64,000 nucleotides of DNA from Pteria penguin (taxonomy: Eukaryota > Mollusca > Bivalvia > Pterioida > Pteriidae), in assembly GCA_035048485.1 (NCBI GenBank), contig CM068590.1:5828093-5892092 (forward strand), written 5' to 3'. Made by a program: the position numbers and the translations under genes. The stretch's first letter is position 1; every line of letters begins with the position of its first letter. Shown here in pieces: positions 1 through 9,729 of the stretch. Below the pieces are notes generated by a model. That model worked only from the letters and a program-made list of their open reading frames with translations, was not told the origin of the DNA and made no database searches.

Positions 1-101
1 GACAGAAATATCTATAAAAATAGCTGGGAAAAATTTCTTTTTCTCCCACTATGGACCGACATATCTATAAAAATAACTGGGAAAGATTTCCTTGTCTTTA
101 T
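1..101. repeat. Two-unit tandem repeat of about 51 bp
   Basis: Two imperfect units share TATCTATAAAAATA followed by CTGGGAAA and a T/C-rich tail. The same pair opens copy B at 23751-23851. Further units before base 1 cannot be excluded. Confidence 0.6.
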
Positions 102-836
102 GGGGTGGGGTAAGATAACAAATTCACGTGAGCATTTTCGAAACCGGAAATAACGATTTATTTCTTTTGTTTTCGTCCTCCGATCCTTTCTGCCAGCAAC
201 TCCGCAAAAACTGCTACTCATTTGCATTCTTCCCAATCAAAAACACCAGCAAATGTCGAAAAAATTACAGAACCTACCTCATCTCCCATCTATCCTCAAT
301 TTCCGAGCAGAATTTCTCCTGGAAAGCACATTCAAATAAACCAATTCACTCTATTTTTCACGGAGCGTCAATCCATGGAGGCACGTTTAATATTAATATG
401 TCATTTTGTCCACATTCAAATCATAACACTAGCAATTGTTAAATGTTGTGTAGTCTTACACTTGCGCACATGTCTACAGACAATAGTACAGTACAGTGGG
501 CTGTGACATCATGTGTGCGCGCTTGATGACATCAAATACGGAGTTGGAAAAGACAGGACATTTTGAATCAAATATATTGTGTAAAGTTTGATTATCTATT
601 TATCATATTGAGTTCATTCATATAATTGTCTAATTGTTCAATATATCATTAAAACTTATTTCGCCTTATGGTCTATTTACAATGGCGGCAAATGGAATGT
701 GTGGCGGTGATGGGGTGAGTAAATCGGCTTCATTCATAATCACTCGATATTCTCATCCGCTACTATAAAATTTACTACGAGTACGATGATGTAAGCGTTG
801 CAGGATTCGTAAACTAACGTGGGAGAAAAAGAATCA
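102..836. other. Non-coding stretch, no gene seen
   Basis: Open frames at 128-506 overlap each other, lack splice context and have no recognisable domain. At 682-714 an ATG GCG GCA start runs 11 codons to a GTGAGT donor. It could be a first exon, but joining it in phase to the next acceptor (2884) gives an immediate stop, and copy B has TGA at its seventh codon. I do not call it. Confidence 0.5.
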
Positions 837-839
837 ACC

Positions 840-979
840 ACCACCACCAGTGATGGACAGAGATATCCTAACCCTCTTGTCAAAAATCTCGGTCCTCCAC
901 AACTCGGCAAGCCTCGTTGTGGAAGACCGAGATTTTTGACACTCGGGTTAGGATATCTCTGTCCATCACTGATGGTGGT
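840..979. repeat. Long near-perfect hairpin (64-bp arms)
   Basis: Arms 840-903 and 916-979 are reverse complements with about five mismatches and a loop of about 12 bases. No coding function is evident; the open frame across it is a by-product of the palindrome. The partner at 24590-24690 has lost part of one arm. It may be a foldback mobile element or a source of double-stranded RNA. Confidence 0.9.
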
Positions 980-1477
980 GATAGATTCTATTATTTCCTG
1001 CCTTCCTGTATCCCACTAAAATACAACAAATCCTCACGTAATGTGACAACAACGAAAACGTACAACAAATAACGGTATGAAATATTCAGGTTTGGTACGT
1101 TTAACAAATATCCACATATAATACGATAAAAAGTTTAAATTCCACCAGCGCATAATTGCATTTCAGTTATCCAAAGTTACAATGCGATGGTGTGAATATC
1201 CCCCTATTCGGCTTCCATATCTTAATCATGTTAAATTTCTTGACTTTTTTTTTAACACTTTACGCGCCTATTCCCATGATAAGAAATGTTCTTAATCAGG
1301 AATTTATTAAAATCTTTTACATGTAAACCCGAAATAAACCTTTTAAAAATGATTGTCATAAAATGATAATCCTTGAGTTGAGTAAATAGTATTTTAAAAT
1401 TGTTGTTTATTTATCTGTTTCACCTTTATTTATTTTTTTATGTATATAGAGAATGTAAAAAATTTCACACCCATTCA

Positions 1478-1640
1478 AGGGACCTACCAGAAGCAGTGAC
1501 GAATGTTGTTCGTGCCATGTTGACCTTGACACAATATCTCGGTTTTTACTAAGTTCTTTGACGAGACAACGAGGAGCCACAAGTGGGACTCGATCCCAGG
1601 ACCTATCAGTCATAGACATATCACCAAGATGATTGAGATA
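1478..1640 (-). repeat. tRNA-headed SINE, reverse orientation
   Basis: Read on the minus strand, a Pol III B-box-like GATCGAGTCCC follows an A-box-like head near 1615. The body contains ACCGAGATATTGTGTCAAGG. Copy B has the same insertion at 25178-25338. The head lacks a tRNA gene fold and is read as SINE-derived. Confidence 0.6.
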
Positions 1641-2883
1641 GGAAAGGTGGACGTCTCTTATGTTTCTATTTCAAATGTTTTGCAGAAATCATGCTGTCAA
1701 ATATTTCTACATCTCATAAATATACATCCCTTCTTTTCATTAAAAAGCGCACTTCCTTTGTTTTGCGATTGTGGTTGGTATTCGTAACAAATTTTCTAGT
1801 ATTATTATTAGTCATAGCTTTTTTCAATGTCCCATATGTGCCCAGTCTTACTGGAAAAGTGTTTCAAATAACCCATCCCCTTTATTTCTCAGGGACGTTT
1901 TAAAATGATCAATAGCTGATTCTGGGGGATGGGTGGGGAGGATTTATGAGCAAACCCCCTTTCTCTAATATTGACGAATCATGAGTGGAACAGGACAATG
2001 GAATAAATGTAAAATTCCCCGAAAAAGGCATTGCCAGAAATATTACCCTTTCTCTAATTTACATATTCGCCATATTGAATTCACAATAGCTAATGGCGTA
2101 AAACAGGATTATTAGTCCAGTCATATTAGTAAACAACATAGAACTAATTGCAACAGAAATAATTTTCACTCTATAATACATTAATAATATTGCTATAGAG
2201 CATACAAAAAGTCCTCTGCAATCCTTTTGAGGGAAAGTAGTTAAATCGATACCAGTATTACACGTAGTTCTTTTTTCGCCGCGGGGCCTCCATACCATAA
2301 ATGCACCGGAAACAAAGAAAATATGCTGCTGACGCAGGTAGATGTATGAATTAGGGATGGCATCCCTTTGCAAAATGTTATCAGCAAACGCAGCCTTATA
2401 GCGGACGAATGTAGGTAAGGGCAAACCTAAGATGCTGATTTTTATCCATAATTAAATCATTGCAACATCAGAAATCTTAATTGTTTTAGTTAATTCTATG
2501 ATTTGACCAACATGCCCCTAGATGTTTTTGATTACGTCATCGATTCTACATGTGCTTCGTTCCACGGATTCCTGTGCTTAATTCGCTCTTTTTAAATTAC
2601 AGAGATGCACATATTCTGTGTAATAACTCAAACTACAGTTCAGATTTGAGTTTTAAGTGTCAATAAGAGAAAAATTAGACATCTCTAATGGCATCGGTTT
2701 CAACCAAATTTTAAAGTATGGAACGCCGTTCTTACCAAAATTGTTCCTGTATTTATACTTCAAGCTATAATGCTAATTTCGTGAAAGCGGGTTTTACCGA
2801 ATGAACAGAATGTGATTTTATATGAACTTCTTCTTTTTCCTCTTCTTCTCAATTTTATATATAATTTTGTTATTTCTTTTTAG
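1641..2883. other. Non-coding stretch before PIN-like pseudogene
   Basis: No exon is recognised. A pyrimidine tract at 2824-2883 ends in TTTCTTTTTAG, a good splice acceptor for the pseudogene that follows, so the 3' part was probably an intron. Minus-strand open frames near 2059-2424 show no domain and are not called. Confidence 0.5.
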
Positions 2884-4674
2884 AAATAGAGATGCAAAGA
2901 GATGCAAAATTGCCTACCTTGGGGCGAATGGTTGCTGTCAATGCCATGTTGTGAAGAGGTCAATGAAGTCATGCAGTCTCTGACAGGAGTAGGATACACT
3001 ACAAACGAGCAACATAAAGAGGCATCGACGGCACGACAGGATAGAGACAAACGTGATGTTGATCTGATATTGTCTTTTCTAACAGAGAGAAACCCTTTTT
3101 CAGATTCCCCTGCTCTTAAAAATATAGCAACAGGTATCGTTGCGGACACAAAGGTCAATGCATACGCTCCCAAAAGCGATTGGACATCATATCTTCCATG
3201 GAGAATAAGAATATTTTTTAATATACTTTCAAACGTGCTAAGCAGGCCGTTACGATATCATCAGATCCCGGCGCAAAGACAAGGGAGAATGTTGTTGAAG
3301 TCGATCCTCAGCTTTTGTTTCAACAAATTACTGCTGTGTCTATGGGTGGCTATGGTGACTATCCTGATCTTTTTAAATATGAGCTTGCAACTCATCCTCC
3401 GGCACTGTTTGATACCAATGGTCTTCCTCGGCCAGCAAACACGTCCCAGCTTGCAGATACTCTATGAAAATTAGAAAATCCTGAACCTTCTGCTTCACCA
3501 AGCACTGATGTGCAGTGCGTTCTGGATGGAGGATCCCTGCTGCATCATATTCCTTGGAAGAAAGATGCCTCTTTTTCCAACATATTCCAAGAGTACCTGT
3601 CATTTGTGGATAGACATTGCAAGTGTGGCAGACTGGGATATCGGCCCAGATAGCTCAGTTGGTAGAACATCAGTCTTGTTAGCGGAAGGTCCTGGGTTCG
3701 AGTCCCGGTCTGGCCAATGATTTTTCAACCTTCCTGCTACACAAGAATGCAGTTACTGTATATGATGGATACCCCAAAGATCCCTCCATAAAAGACGTAA
3801 CCATTTAAGAAGATGCAAAGGCACTTTGACACCAGATGTGAAATTTGCTGAAGATATACCCTGCAAACTAAGGAAAGATGTATTTTTAGCCAATCAAAGG
3901 AACAAACAGGGTTTCATCAATCTTCTTTCCTCCAAATTTATTGCCGAAGTATTGTTTGTAAAACATGCGGCAGGCGATGCGGACCGCTTAATTGCATCGA
4001 CGGCAGTAGAATATTCAGGAACGCAAATTGTCGTTGTAATTGGGGAAGACACAGACATTCTTGTTCTTTTGATCTGCCTAGTCAACGTTGACAGGAAAAA
4101 CATTTTCTTCATGTCCACATCACCAAACAACAGACGGATATGGGACATCACAAACATGAAGACAACGCTTGGACATGAAAAGTCGCAGATCCTCCCTGCA
4201 ATACATGCTTTGACAGGCTGCGATACTACATCTCGCCTTTATGGTATTGGAAAAGGTCTTGCCCTACGGAATTTAAGCACAAACGAATGCAGAGGAAAAT
4301 TACTAGTTTTCCTGAACCCGTCTTTGTCCAAAGCTGACATTGAAGCTGCAGGGGAAGCATTATTGGCACATATGTATGGAGGAGCCCCACATGAAGGATT
4401 AGACCTGCTACGACTTCAATTGTACACTAACAAGGCCATCAGTAATATGCACTGTGTACAAATCAACTCTCTCCCCCCGACCTCAAGTTCTGCGGCTGTA
4501 CACAGTCAACGCGTATATTTCCAATGCCAGGAATGGATTGGAACAACTGATGAGAGAAGCCCACAGGAATAGGGATGGCGACTATCTGATGACAAGTGCA
4601 GACTCCCACCAGCTCCCGAACGTCTTCTGAAGATAATACATTGCAACTGTAAAACAGACTGCGACAGCAAATGA
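2884..4674 (+). pseudogene. PIN-like / CXC multicopy-family gene, decayed (copy A)
   Basis: Fragments in several frames resemble a large invertebrate multicopy family of unknown role with a FEN1/PIN-like nuclease core and a C-terminal TSO1-type CXC motif. Readable pieces are an N-terminal part with TSEQH-like NEQHKEA and LKNIATGIVADTKVN (2902-3180), a middle part with VQCVLDGG and HHIPW (3511-3560), the acidic core GDADRLI and GEDTDILVLL (3973-4070), GCDTTSRLYGIGKG (4219-4260), and CNCKTDC (4651-4662). Breaks include a duplicated AGAGATGCAA at 2895-2910, TGG to TGA at 3466-3468, a SINE at 3624-3740, a one-base loss at about 3806 and a stop at 4570. Family recognition is from motif memory; nuclease activity is inferred and unlikely here. 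Confidence 0.75.
3624..3740 (+). repeat. tRNA-derived SINE inserted in the PIN-like pseudogene
   Basis: It begins TGTGGCAGACTGGGATATC, has A-box TAGCTCAGTTGG and B-box GGTTCGAGTCC, and ends ATTTTTCAACCTTCCTGCTAC. It is flanked by GCAAG (3619-3623) and ACAAG (3741-3745), a probable target-site duplication. Removing it joins the host frame (DRH.K to NAVTVYDGYPKD). The same insertion is at 27320-27436, so it predates the block duplication. Confidence 0.85.
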
Positions 4675-5869
4675 TGAACTTGTTGAAAGTATGGAATTGA
4701 ATATTCCATTGGTTGTGGAAAATTCTGAGCAGTCAGTTTTTTTAATCCATCACACAGACTTGAAAGAACAGACCTAGATGATGGTGTAGAAGATGGCAAT
4801 GATTGCTGATGTAAACAGACAATATTTTCTAAGTAGCTGAAGTTTACATGAGGACCACATGTCATAGTGAACGCACCTATATTGGTATCATTTTGTAAGT
4901 CAAAGGTATGATGTTTATGTATAAATGAAATAATGACCGGAGAATTCTTTCTCACCCAACTGACTATCATTATGTGTATGTAACACTCTAAGTTAATCTA
5001 ATTACCACTAGTAGTGTTATTCCATTACATATTAGTACATACTTTTCCTATCGCAACTGTCATTTTGTATTTGAAGTTAATAATTGAAAGTTAATAATTG
5101 AAAGATGCAAGTAGATGTTTATGCAATTTGTTCCAAATACATGAGTTTTCGTGATTTTTCACTTATTTTGTATGTTTTGACCATATATGGATTTCTTTTT
5201 GAATGTGAACGAGAAATATATGCAGGGTTAAGAAACTTACAATAACACGCCTCATATCTAGAATTTCGAAAAGTATGAAGGGGATACGATACACTCACCT
5301 ATTGACTACTGTTTAATCAAAAGTCAACTAAAAGTATACTGAATCCTGGGTTCCCACAGAATATGAAAAATCGAATCGCAATTTACTATATCTTCAGTAT
5401 ATAAAACTTAGGGAAAAAGCACAAAATGCAGTGAAAGGCCTGTTTCGAGCGGTCAAAGCAAGGCTTCTGCTATACATATCGGAAATATATATTTCATAAA
5501 TGACCCGTATTGAAAAAGTCGAAACTTTGAGTCATTTTCTGAAGGTTCCTGGCTTTTTTTTTAAATATCTAATTTACCCAAATGTCGTTTCCCTAAATTC
5601 TGAAAATTTTGATTCAAAGTTCAGGATTTATGGCTATGACTTGCGATATAAATAGACACTAGTTTCTGAGTCAATTTGTTCTAGCTGTAGTTCGTACCAA
5701 ACTCAGACATGCACAGACGAGTTTGCCCACATTTTTTATTACTTGCAAAGTCTGACATTAAGGCGACGGCAGTTTCTTGTATACATGATGTCGTCATATG
5801 GGCAATGATGTCATTAATTCGTCATGAATGTTTATTATGACGTAATAGCTCATGAATAATAATATCGAA
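4675..5869. other. Non-coding 3' flank, no gene seen
   Basis: A+T-rich sequence between the PIN-like pseudogene and the Harbinger insertion. A 16-bp tandem duplication (AAGTTAATAATTGAAAG, 5074-5106) is present here but single in copy B. No open frame of interest. Confidence 0.6.
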
Positions 5870-6564
5870 CAGGGGTGCGTTCCATTATGCGGAATGTTCC
5901 GGAACGATCCCGTTTTTATAATGGAACGCTCACGGTTCCGCTTTCATTCCGGATGTTAGTAACTAGCGTAAATGGCGTCATCTTCTGCTAAGTTTTTATT
6001 TTTTGATACTTTTGTTGAAGATATTGATTATATTTTGTTTCTTAGATTAAATGAAGATTCTGATTTCAATATTTTATCCTTATTTGACCGTCGTAGAAGG
6101 GTTTCAGTTTTGGATTATTCTGAGTTTGTTGTACCTAGGTACAGTTTTGATGAGTTTAAAAGTCACTTTCGTTTATCGCCATCCTGTTTTGAAGATTTTA
6201 TAAGTTATATTATGTTCGTTTCCCCTCTGACGCCAGTGATTGAGAGAGGTAGGGAGAGTATATCTCCTTGCAAACAATTATTAGTATCATTGTGGTACAT
6301 CGCCACACCTGAATGCTTGAGACCTATCAGCGATCGTTTCAATATAACTAAATCCAACGTTTTTCGTATCGTGAGGAGACTGTTTGAGGTCTCCTCATGT
6401 ATTAAGAATGACATGATAAAATGGCCATATGGTGAGCACAATACAAAGTTACAGTGAGGTTTGAATTTCAAGATCCTCCCACCTTTCCTTGTTTAAACTG
6501 AGGCAGTGATGACCAAAACTTAATAAAATCATGTTGACTGTTGTACTCTAATTACTAATAATAC

Positions 6565-7056
6565 TATGGTGGCACATTTCTGTTACCTACATGCCAGTTA
6601 TTTTTCTATTGATTATGTTGACATGCAATTAAGATATTTATGTCAACATGTAAGATAAAAATAAGAAAATAAAAGCAATAAATAAAGTTTGTTTTCTGCC
6701 CACATATGACATAGATCCCCTATCCGATCTAATTGTCAACATTGAACTTATTTATGTCAACATGCAACTTATATTTGTCAACATGCAAATAATTTATGTC
6801 AACATGCAAGTTATGAGTTGAATGTTGACATAATTATCTTGCATGTTAACATATATTATGAAAAGTTGCATGTTGACATAATGTCGCATATGGACACATT
6901 TAAAACACCTTAATTACCTTTACTTTATCATGCATCTTGACAATTATATTGCATGTTGACATATTTATCTTGCATGTTGACACAAGTATCAAGGGCATGT
7001 CAACATAATCGGTAGAAAAATAACTCGTCTGTAGATGGGAGAAATATGCCACCATA
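6565..7056. mobile_element. MITE with palindromic GTCAACATGCAA array (copy A)
   Basis: The ends TATGGTGGCA and TGCCACCATA open inverted repeats of about 65 bp that continue through GTTATTTTTCTA..GATTATGTTGACATG. Inside, TATGTCAACATGCAA-like units run in one orientation in the left half and reversed in the right half. It has no coding capacity and sits where the transposase lost its first-Asp exon. The copy-B partner is 30263-30754. Confidence 0.8.
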
Positions 7057-7065
7057 AGATACGTA

Positions 7066-7166
7066 TGTGGCACACTGGGATATCAGCCCAGATAGCTAAG
7101 TCGGTAAAGCACCTGTCCTGAAAGAGGAGGTCCTGGGTTCGAGTCAACAATTTTTCTGCCTGCCTC
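7066..7166 (+). repeat. tRNA-derived SINE fragment (copy A)
   Basis: Same family as 3624-3740: TGTGGCACACTGGGATATC, A-box-like TAGCTAAGTCGG, B-box GGTTCGAGTC, and a tail ATTTTTCTGCCTGCC. The 3' part of the B-box region is truncated. A second GTGGCAGACTGGGATATC start occurs at 7281-7300, so the surrounding 170 bp is probably composite repeat. Confidence 0.6.
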
Positions 7167-7620
7167 GCTGTTAAAATTGGAGATTCCACTGAATCTCATG
7201 AGTTGGCAGGGTTTGTCGCTGTGGGAGGAGGACTTAAATTGGTTGTGAGGTTTCAGGGAAACCTCAAATTGGCAGGGGAGGTATGTGGCAGACTGGGATA
7301 TCTTCTTAATCTTCCATTACGAAGTGTACTCATAAATGAGTGTCATACATCATGTGGCATCTGATGGACAGGATGATGTTGAGGGAACAGATGGTCAGGA
7401 TGATGTTTATATTGGGTGGCCAGGGTCCGTCCATGATGCACGTATATTCAGAAATTCACCCCTTAACGTGAAATTAGATGAATTATCTCATGAGTTTCAT
7501 CTATTAGGGGATGGAGCCTACCCACTATCAAGGTAATGAAGCCAACATTGCTTTTCATTTGTTTTCTTGCAGATACAAATGTATATGCAAGTCATTTGAA
7601 TTTGATAAATTCAAAACATT

Positions 7621-8146
7621 AACAAGAGGCCCAAATGGTCCTATATCGCTCACCTGAGCACAAATTGCTTATTTACAAGCAAATGTTAGCTCATTTCAGT
7701 AGGAAATTGTGTGTATTTTAAGATACTTTCTATACGGTTTGGTGATAAATGTGCAGTTGTGATGGAGAAGCAGAAAATGTGTCAACCAATCAGGGCGCAT
7801 GTCGGCCATCTTGGATTAGGGTTTGGCTCGGAAAAATACAAACTTGCTACAGGACCTAGAGTACTTACTTCCTATGAAGTTTGGTGAAATTCTGTGCAGC
7901 GGTTCTGGAGAAGAAGTCGAAAATGTTTCAACCAATCAGAGCCAATGGCGGCCATCTTGGATTCCGGATCGGCATAAAAAACACAAACTTGGTAGAGGAC
8001 CTTGGGTACTTACTTCCTATGAAGTTTAGTGCAATTCTGTGTAGCGGTTCTGGAGAAGAAGTCGAAAATATAGAAAAGTTAACGACGGACGACGGACGCC
8101 GCACTATGACAATAGCTCACTTGATCTACGCTCAGGTGAGCTAAAA
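7621..8146. repeat. Inverted-end repeat with GCTCACCTGAGC termini (copy A)
   Basis: It opens with ACAAGAGGCCCAAATGG..TATCGCTCACCTGAGC and closes with GCTCAGGTGAGCTA, with a characteristic AACGACGGACGACGGACG before the end. Related copies are 31318-31843 and, more diverged, 41510-42721. Internal direct repeats (TTACTTCCTATGAAGTTT, GGTTCTGGAGAAGAAGTCGA) occur twice. It is a dispersed non-coding family in an intron of the Harbinger transposase gene. Confidence 0.75.
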
Positions 8147-8149
8147 ACT

Positions 8150-8699
8150 GAATAACATAAACAGAGCAGGCTTTTCTACTCGACCTTGTTAACTAGAGTT
8201 GTCGAAAGACAACATAGCTCACCTATTCATGTTTTTTCTTTTAAAAGTAAAATGACTAAAATTTCCCAAGTCAAACGTCACAAAATAAAGGTCTTATCAA
8301 AAGGTATCCATGTGTGAAATATCTAAGCTCTATTTCAAAAGTTATAGCACAGGTTTAAGGTTTTGAAAAGTAGGTCAAATTCCAATGTCAAGGTTTCTTG
8401 GTCAAAAGTCATGGTCCCAAAGGTCATGTCATGAGGTATCTGCATATGGAATATGAAAGCCATACACCTCACCGTTCAAAAGACTTAGCCCAGGTTAAAG
8501 TTTTTTAAAAGTAGGTCAAAGTCCAAGGAAAAAGTATGAGACATATTCTTGTTTGGTTACAAGTTTCAGTGATTACTATTCACAACATTATAATTAATTC
8601 ATGTAAATCAACCTTCACAAATCATAAGACTGACATTTAACCTTGGATACAGTTGAAAAAAATACAAATTTTGAGACACTCAATATATGTGAATTTCAG
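8150..8699. repeat. Repeat-like intron filler in Harbinger transposase gene
   Basis: Phrases such as AAGTAGGTCAAATTCCAA and AAGTAGGTCAAAGTCCAAGG recur within 200 bp and again near 9217, as in dispersed repeats. It ends in GTGAATTTCAG, the acceptor of the exon starting at 8700. No coding signal. Confidence 0.4.
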
Positions 8700-9297
8700 A
8701 GCACTCCTAACTCCGTATCGTGATTTTGTAAATCTTTCGGAATCAGAAAAACAGTACAATTATAAACATGCAAAAACGAGAAATGCCATTGAGAGAGCTT
8801 TTGGAATTCTTAAAGGTATAATATTTGCAAAACTTTAAATGAATATGTTTACCTAAAATAATGATACATTTTAACCTAATTTGAGTAAAGATATCACCTA
8901 TCATACAGACATATACAATCCAAAAGTCACTATTAGAATGCAAACAATGCCTATTTTAATAGGAAAGTGGAGGAGATTAAGACATATAGAGATGTTGAAG
9001 ATAGAGGACATTGTTAAGTGTATACTCTCAGCATGTGTATTACATAATTTTGCAATGGCATCTGATGGACAGGATGATGGCAATGATTTGAATGAAGGAG
9101 CCCAGGAGAGTGCTAATGCATCAAATGTTGCTATTCAAAAGAGAAATTTGATAAAAAAATATAATGCAGTAATGAAAGTAAAGATATAGCCAAGGTTAAA
9201 GTATTGGTTTAAGTTTTTTAAAAGTTGGTCAAACTCCAAGATCAAGGTCAATGGTCTATGGACTGCAACAATGATGAGGCAAAAATAAAATATAGTT

Positions 9298-9632
9298 GTG
9301 TTTCCCATCATCCGACCTACCTTGTTCAAAACTCTCCGACCCTAACTTGTTTTTTCTATTTTCCAGTGTATTTATAAGTGACCTTACATCGCAAGTTCAA
9401 TAACTCTAGATCTTCTCAGAGACTCAATATGATGGCTACTCATTGAACTCTAGAGATAGTAGACAGACGATTTCGGTCAAGATCCTATTAAAAACTACAT
9501 TCGAATACTAGTATCTTCTTTTATGTAAAGCTAGAACAAAAATTTTAAAAAGAAAATTAAGAATTAAAAATAAAAAAATATATCCCTACCTACCTACCCT
9601 ATTCTTTTAAAGCATGTTATGGGAAACACACA
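9298..9632. repeat. Possible short inverted-repeat element
   Basis: TGTGTTTCCCAT at the left and ATGGGAAACACA at the right face each other about 330 bp apart, and CCTACC occurs inside each end region. It lies between the converging 3' ends of the transposase and Myb/SANT genes. No flanking duplication was established. Confidence 0.35.
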
Positions 9633-9729
9633 TATTTTTTTATTTGGCCTGACATCAATGACACCTAGGGCATGACATTAGTTCTCCAGACTTTTGTCCT
9701 GGTGAGCTAATAAGTACAATTGATCAATT

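Larger units (their letters stand above)
5972..9189 (+). pseudogene. Harbinger DDE transposase, internally deleted (copy A)
   Basis: Four exon remnants are visible. Exon 1 is 5972-6431 (153 codons, N-terminal helical region, donor GGTGAGC). A DDE piece ends at 7532 and includes [17 protein letters not shown] (second catalytic Asp in HDAR) and GDGAYPLSR. Exon 8700-8815 gives TPYRDF..NAIERAFGILKG with the catalytic Glu, and exon 8963-9189 gives KWRRLR..IVKCILSACVLHNF and an acidic tail. Phases match across the last three. The segment that should carry the first Asp (of the GVIGAIDG type) is absent between 6432 and 7400. In its place is a copy of the [15 protein letters not shown] tail module also found near 9060. 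The protein should therefore be inactive. Confidence 0.88.

Noticed and set aside
128..506. Two overlapping open frames near the window start
   Set aside because: No splice context or domain, and the translations change frame-wise between copies; not supported as coding.
682..714. Possible first exon ATGGCGGC.. with GTGAGT donor for the PIN-like gene
   Set aside because: Joining in phase to the acceptor at 2884 yields an immediate TAG, and copy B has TGA within the exon.
819..1019. 66-codon open frame
   Set aside because: It runs through both arms of the 840-979 hairpin; the palindrome explains it.
3645..3717. tRNA gene with A and B boxes
   Set aside because: It continues into a repeated body and tail, is flanked by short duplications and recurs elsewhere; it is a SINE head. 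The same holds for 7090-7145, 22086-22155, 53515-53610 and 56535-56607.
4506..4970. 154-codon minus-strand frame
   Set aside because: It lies opposite the 3' part of the PIN-like pseudogene and its copy-B equivalent is interrupted; a shadow frame.
6596..7016. CRISPR-like array of short repeats
   Set aside because: Units have no constant spacer length, switch orientation in the middle and lie between inverted ends of a MITE in a eukaryotic genome.
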